52,709 nucleotides of DNA from contig CALEYV010000109.1 in NCBI GenBank assembly GCA_937927875.1, forward strand, positions 1-52,709, given 5' to 3'. This document shows, piece by piece, positions 7,731 through 16,141 of the stretch. Position 1 is the first letter of the stretch, and each line of letters starts with the position of its first letter. The stretch is from an uncultured Actinomycetes bacterium. GTDB lineage: Bacteria; Actinomycetota; Acidimicrobiia; IMCC26256; PALSA-555. Position numbers and translations under genes: made by a program. The notes beneath the pieces were generated by a model, which worked only from the letters and a program-made list of their open reading frames with translations, was not told the origin of the DNA and did no database searches.

Positions 7731-8858
7731 TCAGCGGGGCGGGCGGCGGGCGACGGGACGCTGCGGGCGGTTCCCGATCGTGCGGCGGACGATCGAGGTC
7801 TTGAACCGCAGCGAGCGGTCCGAGGACCACAGCGCGTACGGGGCCATCGTCACGCTGGCCAGCCCGAGCAGGACCGAGTCGTAGTTCACCCGCCAGCCCG
7901 AGAAGTCGTGCCAGGCTCGCTCCCGGTCCGGCCGCACCGGCACCCCGTACCCGCCGAGCTGCTCGTAGGCGTCGTTGAACTCGGACTGGGCGATGCTGAT
8001 CGGGTCGTCGGGCTCGGGGTCGGGGTCGAAGGGGATGCGGAAGAAGTCGGCGACCTCGCGCAGGGCGAGCGTGCCGGCCCGGATGCACAGCCCGGCCTGG
8101 GGCGACCACGGGATGGCGAGCGTCGACTGCGCGAGCGAGGCCGCGTCGAGGAGCGCGCCGGCCGCCGTCACCCAGGACCGGTCCGGGTTCGGCGACCGGA
8201 AGAACACGAGCACCGCCAGCGACGTGTGGGTCTCGCCGACGTCGGCGAACCATCCCTCCCACGCCGCCCACAGCTCCGGCAGCTGGTCGTTCCAGCCGAT
8301 GGCGTGGTACCGCTGCAGCAGCTCGACCGCGCTCGGCGGCGTCCCGGCCCGGGTCGCGAGCTGGGTGACCGCCAGCTCCCGGCGCGAGAAGGCGCCGTAG
8401 ATCGTCGGCAGGTACGCGATGAGCAGCGCGAGGATCCCGAGCCCCGACGCGGCCTCGATGAACGTGACGATGTAGCTCGGCACCCCGCCCGGCGTGAGGG
8501 CGAAGCCGAGCGTGAAGAACGACGAGCCGCTGAGCTCGAAGGCGCGGCGCCAGCTGTGCACGTCGATCGCGCCGTGGTACACGAGCGTGAAGCCGACGAT
8601 CATGAGGATCATCCAGGTGAACACCAGCCCGAACAGCCCGAACAGCGGGTACAGGGCCATGATCCGGTCCCGGGTCTCGTAGGTCCGGCTCTCGCTGGCG
8701 AACAGGTCGAAGACGCGGCGGATCGCGACGAACACGAACCGGGTGAGCGCCGTGCTGGCGGCCCGGGGCAGCACGAAGGTGCGCAGCGCCGAGTCGAGGA
8801 CGGTCCCGATCAGGGCGACGCCAACGACGGTGAGGCCGACGGCAGCGAGCTCGTGCAC
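7731..8858 (-). CDS. Membrane protein with ion-channel-like pore segment
   Basis: 375 residues from a GTG at 8858. There is an N-terminal hydrophobic helix (LAAVGLTVVGVALIGTVLD), then two strongly hydrophobic segments (LFGLFGLVFTWMILMIVGF and FIEAASGLGILALLIAYLP) bracketing SGSSFFTLGFALTPGG, which resembles the re-entrant pore loop of two-TM potassium-type channels but lacks TxGYGD. The C-terminal half is a soluble domain with conserved-looking Trp-rich stretches (AIGWNDQLPELWAAW). I read it as a channel-related membrane protein; ion selectivity is not predictable. It stands alone, 12 bp from arfB on the same strand, so the two could be co-transcribed. Confidence 0.7.
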   Translation of the reverse strand: MHELAAVGLTVVGVALIGTVLDSALRTFVLPRAASTALTRFVFVAIRRVFDLFASESRTYETRDRIMALYPLFGLFGLVFTWMILMIVGFTLVYHGAIDVHSWRRAFELSGSSFFTLGFALTPGGVPSYIVTFIEAASGLGILALLIAYLPTIYGAFSRRELAVTQLATRAGTPPSAVELLQRYHAIGWNDQLPELWAAWEGWFADVGETHTSLAVLVFFRSPNPDRSWVTAAGALLDAASLAQSTLAIPWSPQAGLCIRAGTLALREVADFFRIPFDPDPEPDDPISIAQSEFNDAYEQLGGYGVPVRPDRERAWHDFSGWRVNYDSVLLGLASVTMAPYALWSSDRSLRFKTSIVRRTIGNRPQRPVARRPPR

Positions 8859-8870
8859 GGCGCCAGCCTG

Positions 8871-9290
8871 TCAGTCGTCGTCCAGTCGGGGCCGGGCCCG
8901 GCCCCGCTTGGTGTCGCCGCGGCGGCGCTTGGCGTCGAGCCGGGACCGCCGCGCGCCCGGGCCCGGCTTCGTCGGCCGGCGCGGCCGCGGGACCCGCAGC
9001 GCCGCCGCCAGCTTCTGGGCCAGCCGCTGCTCGGCGAGCTCCCGGTTCCGGGCCTGGGAGCGGGAGTCGGCGGCCCGGGCGCGCACCACCGGCCCGAGCC
9101 GGGCGAGGATCCGGGCCCGCTGCCGGGGCCCGAGCGACCGGGAGGCCTCGACGTCGAAGCTCACCTCGACCGCGGTGTCGGAGGTGTTGGCGTGCTGGCC
9201 GCCCGGGCCGCCGGACCGGCTGGCCCGCACGACCACCTCGGCCAGGTCGATCCGGCACGAGGGACTGACCCGCAGCCAGCGCGGCGCCAT
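8871..9290 (-). CDS. arfB: Peptidyl-tRNA hydrolase ArfB (alternative ribosome-rescue factor)
   Basis: 139 residues. The class-I release-factor catalytic motif GGPGGQHANTSDTAVEV is at residues ~27-43, with the GGQ that releases the nascent peptide from a stalled ribosome. The C-terminus is a long basic tail (RRPTKPGPGARRSRLDAKRRR...) that in ArfB proteins inserts into the empty mRNA channel. Length and architecture match the ArfB/YaeJ/ICT1 family rather than a stop-codon-reading RF, which would need another 200 residues. Divergent from the peptide transporter operon. The start codon is an ATG at 9290. Confidence 0.93.
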   Translation of the reverse strand: MAPRWLRVSPSCRIDLAEVVVRASRSGGPGGQHANTSDTAVEVSFDVEASRSLGPRQRARILARLGPVVRARAADSRSQARNRELAEQRLAQKLAAALRVPRPRRPTKPGPGARRSRLDAKRRRGDTKRGRARPRLDDD

Positions 9291-9330
9291 CGGCGCGACG
9301 GTAACCGGGCCCGAGGGCGCCGCCCCGCCA

Positions 9331-9358
9331 TTGACAGCCCGGGGCGGCCCCCTAGAGT
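9331..9358 (+). promoter_or_regulatory. Sigma-A-type promoter of the peptide transporter operon
   Basis: A perfect TTGACA (9331-9336), a 16-bp spacer and TAGAGT (9353-9358). The expected start is near 9365, giving a leader of about 80 bases before the GTG at 9444. The dyad GTGAC-GGGG-GTCAC (9368-9381) lies right at the start of the transcript and could be an operator or, with the following CCCCC, an RNA hairpin. Confidence 0.7.
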
Positions 9359-9443
9359 GGCGGCACCGTGACGGGGGTCACAGCCCCCCACGGGTCAGCA
9401 CGGCCCACGGGGCTCCGCGCCCCTTTCAGTTCTGGGGGGAACA

Positions 9444-11081
9444 GTGGCCGATCAGCGGCACGCACGTCGTCGCCTCGCTCGCGCCGTCGCTCTCGTAGCG
9501 GCGGGCGCGCTGGCACTCACCGCGCTGGGAGGGGTGGCCGGGCTCGCCGGCGCCTCGAGCCCGGCCGCGAAGCACCAGGCCAGCGGCGGCGACCTGAAGT
9601 TCGGCCTCGAGGCCGAGACCACCGACTACTGCCTGGCGCGCGCGCAGCTCGCCATCTCGGGCATCCAGGTCGTGTCGGCCATCTACGACACGCTCACGGT
9701 CCCGAACGACAAGGGGCAGGCGACGCCGTACCTGGCCAAGTCGGTGACGCCGAACGCCGACGACACGCAGTGGACGATCGCGCTGCGGCCGAACATCAAG
9801 TTCCAGGACGGCGAGCCGCTCGACGCCACCGCGTTGAAGCTGAACCTGGACACCTACGCCGGATTGCCGGGCGGCGTCGCCGCCTCCGGCGGTCCGCTGT
9901 TCGGGATCTACCTCAGCTTCGTCCAGAGCACGTCGATCGTGGACCCGCTGTCGGTCATGGTCACGCTCAAGAAGCCGGTGGCGGACTTCCCGGAGTACCT
10001 GTACTCGACCGGCCGGATGGGCATCCAGGCGCCGGCCCAGATCAACGGCGCCTGCTCGACGAACATGATCGGGACCGGCCCGTTCAAGCTGCAGTCGTAC
10101 CAGCAGAACCAGGCCACCGTCGTCGTCAAGAACCCGAACTACTGGCAGCCGGGCTACCCGAAGGCGAACTCGATCACCTTCGTCCCGATCCCGGACGGCG
10201 CGGCCCGCAACACCCAGCTGCAGGGCGGCCAGATTGACCTCACCCACCAGTCGGGTGGCCTGCAGGTCGACAACCTGAAGTCGATCCCGAACGTCAAGAC
10301 CCTGACCCAGGGCCCCGGCTTCCGGGAGATCGCCCACTACTTCCTGCTCACCAAGAACGCCCCGTTCAACAACCAGCTGGCCCGCACCGCGTTCCAGCTG
10401 GCGGTGAACCGGACCGAGATCAACACGATCCGGAACAAGGGCATCTTCACCGTCGCCAACAGCGTGATGGACCAGAAGGTGCCGGGGTACCTGTCGAACG
10501 CCGGCTACCCGGCCTTCAACCTGAAGAAGGCCCAGCAGCTGGTGAGCCAGTACAAGGCCCAGAACGGCGGCCAGTTCAACGTCATCCTCGGCACGACGAC
10601 CGACCCGGACGCCAGCGCCGAGGCCCAGCTGCTGAAGGAGCAGCTGGGCAAGGCCGGCATCAACGCCACCATCGCGCAGTTCGACCAGGCCACCCTGATC
10701 AACAAGGCGCTGAGCTTCAGCATCGACGTGCTGCTGTGGCGGAACCTGTACGGCGAGTACAGCGAGGCGGCCGACGCCGAGACCTACATCTGGTTCCAGA
10801 GCGGCAGCCCGGTGAACTTCGGCGGGTTCAACGACCCGCAGATCCAGGCCCTCCTGGAGCAGGGACGCGCCGCCACCAGCCCCGCCCAGGCGGCGCCGAT
10901 CTACCAGCAGTTCAACCGGCTGATGGCCCAGCGCGGCTACCTGTTGCCGACCTGGTTCGTGAACTGGACCATCGGTTACAACCAGTCCGTCAACCTCAGC
11001 TTCCCGCCGCTGCCGGACGGGCACGGGAAGCCGCTGTTCGCCTACGGCCGCATTCCCGTCCTCGGCCTCAGCAAGAGCTAG
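9444..11081 (+). CDS. Peptide/nickel-type ABC transporter substrate-binding protein (SBP family 5)
   Basis: 545 residues from a GTG with GGGGGGAA just upstream. A signal peptide (RRLARAVALVAAGALALTALGG) is followed by the family-5 pattern: YDTLTVPNDKGQATPYLAKSV, the signature WTIALRPNIKFQDGEPLDA, then GTGPFKLQSYQQNQ and IRNKGIFTVANS. Family 5 proteins bind oligopeptides, nickel, heme or sugars; substrate unknown. No lipobox cysteine after the signal peptide. First gene of a five-gene rightward operon with two permeases and two ATPases (9444-15482), driven by the promoter at 9331-9358. Confidence 0.93.
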   Translation: MADQRHARRRLARAVALVAAGALALTALGGVAGLAGASSPAAKHQASGGDLKFGLEAETTDYCLARAQLAISGIQVVSAIYDTLTVPNDKGQATPYLAKSVTPNADDTQWTIALRPNIKFQDGEPLDATALKLNLDTYAGLPGGVAASGGPLFGIYLSFVQSTSIVDPLSVMVTLKKPVADFPEYLYSTGRMGIQAPAQINGACSTNMIGTGPFKLQSYQQNQATVVVKNPNYWQPGYPKANSITFVPIPDGAARNTQLQGGQIDLTHQSGGLQVDNLKSIPNVKTLTQGPGFREIAHYFLLTKNAPFNNQLARTAFQLAVNRTEINTIRNKGIFTVANSVMDQKVPGYLSNAGYPAFNLKKAQQLVSQYKAQNGGQFNVILGTTTDPDASAEAQLLKEQLGKAGINATIAQFDQATLINKALSFSIDVLLWRNLYGEYSEAADAETYIWFQSGSPVNFGGFNDPQIQALLEQGRAATSPAQAAPIYQQFNRLMAQRGYLLPTWFVNWTIGYNQSVNLSFPPLPDGHGKPLFAYGRIPVLGLSKS

Positions 11082-11112
11082 GAGCCTTCGCAGGAGTCAC
11101 CGGATCAGCGCG

Positions 11113-12117
11113 ATGCAAAACGAGCTGCTACGACTGATCGCACGCCGGCTCGTCCAGCTGGCGATCGTCCTGATCGTCGTCAGCTTCTTCACCTTCGCGC
11201 TGATCCGGCTCCTGCCCGGTGACCCGACCCAGACCATCATCCCGTTCGGCCGGGGCCCGTTCTTCGAGCACGCGCGGGCGAGGCTGCGCTCGGACCTCGG
11301 GCTGAGCAAGGGCTTCTTCGCCCAGTACTGGGACTACCTGACCAAGCTGGTGCGGCTGAACTTCGGCCACCAGTACTCGTCGGGCCGGAGCGTCGGGACG
11401 CTCGTCAAGCAGTCGCTGCCGGTCTCGCTGGAGCTGATGATCTACGCCCAGATCATCTCGCTGGCCATCGCCATCCCGCTCGGCGTGCTGGCCGCCTACC
11501 GGGCCGGGACGAGGACCGACAGCGTCATCAACACCACCGCGTTCGGCGCCCTGGCCCTGCCGAACTTCGTGCTGGCGCTGCTGCTCTCGTTCTTCGTCGG
11601 CGCCCAGCTGAAGTGGCTCCCGACCGGCGGCTACGCCCCCGGGTGGCTGGACCCGATCTTCAACGGCAGCGTGCACATGGACCTGGGCCAGCACCTCCGG
11701 TACATGGTCCTGCCCGCCTTCTCGCTCGCGGTGGGCCAGATCGCGGTGTACATGCGGCTGCTGCGCACCGACATGATCGCCACCCTCCAGGAGAACTTCA
11801 TCACCCTGGCCAAGGCGAAGGGGCTCAGCAACGCGCGGATCCTCTGGCGCCACGCCCTCCGACCGTCGAGCATCACGCTGCTCACCGCGGCCGGCCTCTC
11901 GGTCGGCACCCTGATCGGCGCCGCGGTGGTCGTCGAGGTCATCTTCACCGTGCCCGGCATGGGCCTGAAGATCGTCCAGGCCATCAACGCCCGCGAGTAC
12001 GTCGAGCTCCAGAGCTACATCGTGATCATCGCGGTGCTGTTCGTGCTCGTGAACTTCCTCGTGGACTTCCTCTACGCCGTCGTCGACCCCAGGATCCGCC
12101 GTGCCCGGGCGGCGTAG
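11113..12117 (+). CDS. Peptide ABC transporter permease (DppB/OppB family)
   Basis: 334 residues from the ATG at 11113. The N-terminus has the DppB pattern RRLVQLAIVLIVVSFFTFALIRLLPGDP, then six membrane segments and the EAA loop ITLAKAKGLSNARILWRHALRPS that docks on the ATPase. C-terminal VEVIFTVPGMG is also typical. 31 bp after the binding protein and overlapping the next permease by 17 bp if that begins at its first GTG. It forms the pore with the 12101 gene. Confidence 0.93.
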   Translation: MQNELLRLIARRLVQLAIVLIVVSFFTFALIRLLPGDPTQTIIPFGRGPFFEHARARLRSDLGLSKGFFAQYWDYLTKLVRLNFGHQYSSGRSVGTLVKQSLPVSLELMIYAQIISLAIAIPLGVLAAYRAGTRTDSVINTTAFGALALPNFVLALLLSFFVGAQLKWLPTGGYAPGWLDPIFNGSVHMDLGQHLRYMVLPAFSLAVGQIAVYMRLLRTDMIATLQENFITLAKAKGLSNARILWRHALRPSSITLLTAAGLSVGTLIGAAVVVEVIFTVPGMGLKIVQAINAREYVELQSYIVIIAVLFVLVNFLVDFLYAVVDPRIRRARAA

Positions 12118-13318
12118 CGCGCGGCCGAGCCCGGGGTCCGGCCGGGGGGCGCCGAGCGACGTCATGCGGCGCGAGGAGCTCGACCCGCACAGCGACGGGC
12201 TCATGGCCGACGCCGGCCTCGTGCTCCCGGCCGGCGTCGCGGCCGGCACCGAGGGCGAGCGCAAGAGCCGGTTCGGGGACCTGAGCGTCGGGGCGTGGCT
12301 CGCCATCGGCTGGATGGTGTTCGTGATCCTCGTCGCCATCCTCGCCAAGACCCACATCTTCACCTGGGGCGACCCCCAGGCCGTCCACGCCGAGTGTGCC
12401 CGGAAGGGCCCGTTCGCCCAGGACGGGTCGGCCCCCGGTCGCTTGTTCGGCTGCGACAGCGACGGGCGCGACATGGTGGCGCGGCTGGCGCTCGGCGCCT
12501 GGACGTCACTGCTGGTGTCCTTCGGCGCCATCGCGTTCGGATTCATCGTCGGCGGCGGCCTCGGGCTCGTCGCCGGCTACTTCAGCGACAAGCCGAGCCG
12601 GCCCATCGCGGCCGTCGCCGGCGGCGTGATCGGCGCCGCCTTCGGCGTCGTCGCCTTCGGCGTCATCGGTGCGGTCGGGCTCGGGCTGTCGGACGGTCTG
12701 GCGGCGGTCATCGGCGGCGTCGGCGGCCTGGCCGCCGGCGGCTACTTCGGGTACCAGCGCGGCGACGTCGACACGCTGATCACGAACGTGTTCAACGTCA
12801 TGCTGTCGGTCCCGGCCATCGTGCTGGCCCTGGCCCTGGTCGCGTTCCTGCAGGGCAGCGAGGCCGCCGGCACGAAAGCAATCCTCCCGGACGTGCTGAT
12901 CCTCATCCTCGCCATCGGGATCGTGGCCGTCCCGCTGGTCGGCCGCATCTCGCGGGGCAGCGCGCTGACGTGGAGCCAGCGTGACTTCGTGCTGGCAGCG
13001 CGGGCCCAGGGTGCCCAGCACGGCCGGATCATGGTCCGGGAGGTGCTGCCGAACGTGGCGCCGGCCATGTTCTCGATCTCGCTGCTCAGCATCGCCATCG
13101 CGATCGTCGCCGAGGGGACCCTCGCCATCCTCGGTGTCGGCGTGCGGCCGCCCGCCCCGTCGTGGGGCAACATCATCGCCCTCGACCGAAACGCCCTGTT
13201 CACGTCGCCGCACATCGTGTTCGAGGCCTCGTTCCTGATCTTCGTGACCGTGCTGGCGCTGAACTACCTCGGCGACGTGGTCCGGGCCCGGTTCGACGTC
13301 CGGGAGTCCGGCATTTGA
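12101..13318 (+). CDS. Peptide ABC transporter permease (DppC/OppC family) with internal insertion
   Basis: 405 residues from a GTG at 12101; an ATG at 12164 is an equal candidate and would drop a low-complexity Arg/Pro/Gly start. DppC elements: GRDMVARLALGAWTSLLV, FVLAARAQGAQHGRIMVREVLPN (EAA loop) and GVRPPAPSWGN. Between GLGLVAGYFS and YQRGDVDTLITNVFNVML, where DppC normally runs straight on, there are about 55 extra residues (roughly 162-216) containing two glycine/alanine-rich hydrophobic stretches and a second GYFG. A further odd segment, HAECARKGPFAQDGS, precedes the GRD motif. Ends in TGA that overlaps the TTG of the next gene. Confidence 0.9.
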   Translation: MPGRRSARPSPGSGRGAPSDVMRREELDPHSDGLMADAGLVLPAGVAAGTEGERKSRFGDLSVGAWLAIGWMVFVILVAILAKTHIFTWGDPQAVHAECARKGPFAQDGSAPGRLFGCDSDGRDMVARLALGAWTSLLVSFGAIAFGFIVGGGLGLVAGYFSDKPSRPIAAVAGGVIGAAFGVVAFGVIGAVGLGLSDGLAAVIGGVGGLAAGGYFGYQRGDVDTLITNVFNVMLSVPAIVLALALVAFLQGSEAAGTKAILPDVLILILAIGIVAVPLVGRISRGSALTWSQRDFVLAARAQGAQHGRIMVREVLPNVAPAMFSISLLSIAIAIVAEGTLAILGVGVRPPAPSWGNIIALDRNALFTSPHIVFEASFLIFVTVLALNYLGDVVRARFDVRESGI

Positions 13319-14408
13319 CCACGGCCCGCTTCACCGAGACCGAGTACGAGGGCCCGCTCCTCGAGGTCACCGACCTCAAGACGTCGTTTCACACCGACGT
13401 CGGCGTCGTGCGCGCGGTCGACGGCGTGTCGCTCACCCTCGAGCGCGGCAAGACGCTCGGCATCGTCGGCGAGTCCGGGTCCGGCAAGACAGTGCTCTCC
13501 CGGTCGATCATGAACCTGCTGCCCCGCTTCGGCCTCGAGCGGGAGGGCTCGGTGAAGTTCGAGGGCAAGGAGATCATCGAGCTGCCGCCGAGGCAGATGC
13601 GGAATTTCTGGGGCGCCCAGATGTCGATGATCTTCCAGGACCCGATGACGTCGCTGAACCCGGTGATGAAGATCGGGAAGCAGATCACCGAGTCGATCCG
13701 CCAGCACCTCGACGTGACCCGCGAGTACTCGTCCGACCTCGCGGTGTCCCTCATGGAGTCGGTGCGCATCCCGGAGCCGAAGGTCCGCCTCGGTGAGTAC
13801 CCGCACCAGCTGTCGGGCGGGATGCGCCAGCGGGTGTGCATCGCCGTCGCGCTCGCGGCCGGCCCGAAGCTGCTCTTCGCCGACGAGCCGACCACGGCCC
13901 TCGACGTCACGGTGCAAGCCCAGGTCCTCGACGTCATCGCCAAGGAGCAGTCGGAGCGCTTCATGGCGATGATCCTCGTCACCCACGACCTCGGCGTCGT
14001 GGCGGGCCGGACCGAGGAGATCCTTGTGATGTACGCGGGCCGGGTCGTCGAGCAGGCGCCGACCAGCGTGCTGTTCACCGACATGAAGATGCCTTACACC
14101 GAGGCGCTGCTGGCCTCGATCCCCAAGCTCGACGAGCACAGCCACACCCGGCTGGCGACGATCCCGGGCCGGCCGCCGGACCTCAGCCACCCGCCGCCGG
14201 GCTGCAAGTTCGCGCCCCGCTGCCGTTACGTGCAGGACCGCTGCCTGGAGGAGGAGCCGCCGCTGCAGGCCGGCGACGCGTCCGGGCACCAGTACCGCTG
14301 TTGGTTCCCGGTCGGCACCCCGGCCGGCCAGGAGGCGCTGGCCAGGAACGAGCGCGACGGCCGGGTCCCCGCCGCCGCGACGGCCGCGGCCGCGGCGGGC
14401 GGCGCCTG

Positions 14409-14409
<1 letters not shown>
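13315..14409 (+). CDS. Peptide ABC transporter ATP-binding protein (DppD/OppD family)
   Basis: 364 residues. I start at the TTG at 13315, which overlaps the previous stop as TTGA and has GGGAG 8 bases upstream; no ATG or GTG fits the N-terminus. Walker A GESGSGKT, Q-loop IFQDPMTSLNPVM, signature LSGGMRQR, Walker B LLFADEPTTALDVT and switch LVTHDLGVV. The C-terminal oligopeptide-transporter domain ends with the cysteine-rich CKFAPRCRYVQDRC segment, which in DppD/OppD proteins binds a 4Fe-4S cluster. A final Ala-rich tail (AAATAAAAAGGA) is unusual. Pairs with the 14409 gene. Confidence 0.92.
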
Positions 14410-15482
<1,073 letters not shown>

Positions 15483-15523
15483 CCGGCGCGGTCGACAAGG
15501 CGGGCTCGACACTCCAGCGACCT

Positions 15524-15541
15524 CGGGCAGGACGCTGCCCG
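15524..15541. terminator. Hairpin between dppF-like gene and hicB
   Basis: CGGGCAG (15524-15530), GACG loop, CTGCCCG (15535-15541): a perfect 7-bp stem in the 89-bp gap between convergent genes. No U-tract. Confidence 0.5.
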
Positions 15542-15571
15542 TGCCGACTGGCCCGAAGCCGCGAGTCGTGA

Positions 15572-15781
15572 TCAGGCGCGGGCGGCGTGCGGGGACGGCT
15601 CGGGAATCGGGCGGCCATCAGCGCGCGCGGCGGCGAGCCAGGCTTCAGCCGCGACCTCGACCTCGGCGACTGCCTCATGCGGCGTCGGGCCGTGCGCAGT
15701 GCAGAACGGCAAGTCCGGGACGTCGGCGATCCACGCCTGGTCCTCGCCGGTCCAGAAGACCTCAATCCGATAGCCGGTCAT
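15572..15781 (-). CDS. hicB: HicB-family antitoxin-like protein
   Basis: 69 residues. YRIEVFWTGEDQAWIADVPDLPFCTAHG followed by TPHEAVAEVEVAAEAWL is the partly degraded RNase-H-like HicB fold, where HicB binds and neutralises the mRNA interferase HicA. No DNA-binding ribbon-helix-helix or HTH tail is present, so it is the short form. It starts at an ATG that overlaps the stop of hicA (ATGA), the usual hicA-hicB order. Since the hicA frame is broken, the antitoxin may now be a relic, or may still act against HicA proteins encoded elsewhere. Confidence 0.8.
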   Translation of the reverse strand: MTGYRIEVFWTGEDQAWIADVPDLPFCTAHGPTPHEAVAEVEVAAEAWLAAARADGRPIPEPSPHAARA

Positions 15782-16009
15782 CGGCCGTCATCCACTTTCA
15801 AATCGTATCGGCGGGCCAGCGTTGCCACCTGCCTGACCTGGTACGGCTTGGCTTGACCGTGTTCTGCCTGAAGGTTCAACAGCTCCGCGACGCCCGTCCG
15901 CGCGAAGACGCGGTGGCTTCCCCGCCCGCCGATTCTCTCGGAAGCCAAGCGCGATCACGAGGCGGACCAGATCGTCGAAGGCGACGTTGCGCACATCGCC
16001 ACGAAGCAT
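15778..16009 (-). pseudogene. hicA: HicA-family toxin gene with a single-base frameshift
   Basis: Two frames together spell one HicA. The first, from the ATG at 16009 (or GTG at 15994), reads VRNVAFDDLVRLVIALGF. After about position 15940 the sequence continues in another frame as ERIGGRGSHRVFARTGV, ELLNLQAEHGQAKPYQVRQV and ATLARRYDLKVDD, ending in TGA at 15778, which overlaps the hicB ATG. The catalytic GSH histidine of this dsRBD-like mRNA interferase is in the second frame. Dropping one base near GGCTTCC restores a normal length of about 75 residues. This is either an inactivated toxin, a sequencing error, or less likely a programmed shift. Confidence 0.75.
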
Positions 16010-16101
16010 CCGGGTGATCAGGCGCGCCGGCCGCAGCCGGGAACGGTACGGACGAGGTACGACAACGACTGGCGTGTCACGCGGTCGCCGGCCGCCGCCA
16101 C

Positions 16102-16123
16102 CGGCCCGACCGGAGTCGGGTCG
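16102..16123 (-). terminator. Hairpin downstream of lon
   Basis: Arms 16102-16110 and 16115-16123 give nine pairs (one G-T) around a CGGA loop. It begins 19 bp after the lon stop in the direction of transcription. Confidence 0.45.
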
Positions 16124-16141
16124 ATGGCGGAGGAGCAGCGA

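Noticed and set aside
9368..9381. Fourth TetR operator
   Set aside because: GTGAC-GGGG-GTCAC has TGAC/GTCA arms but only four bases between them where the other three have six, so it would not place the half-sites equally.
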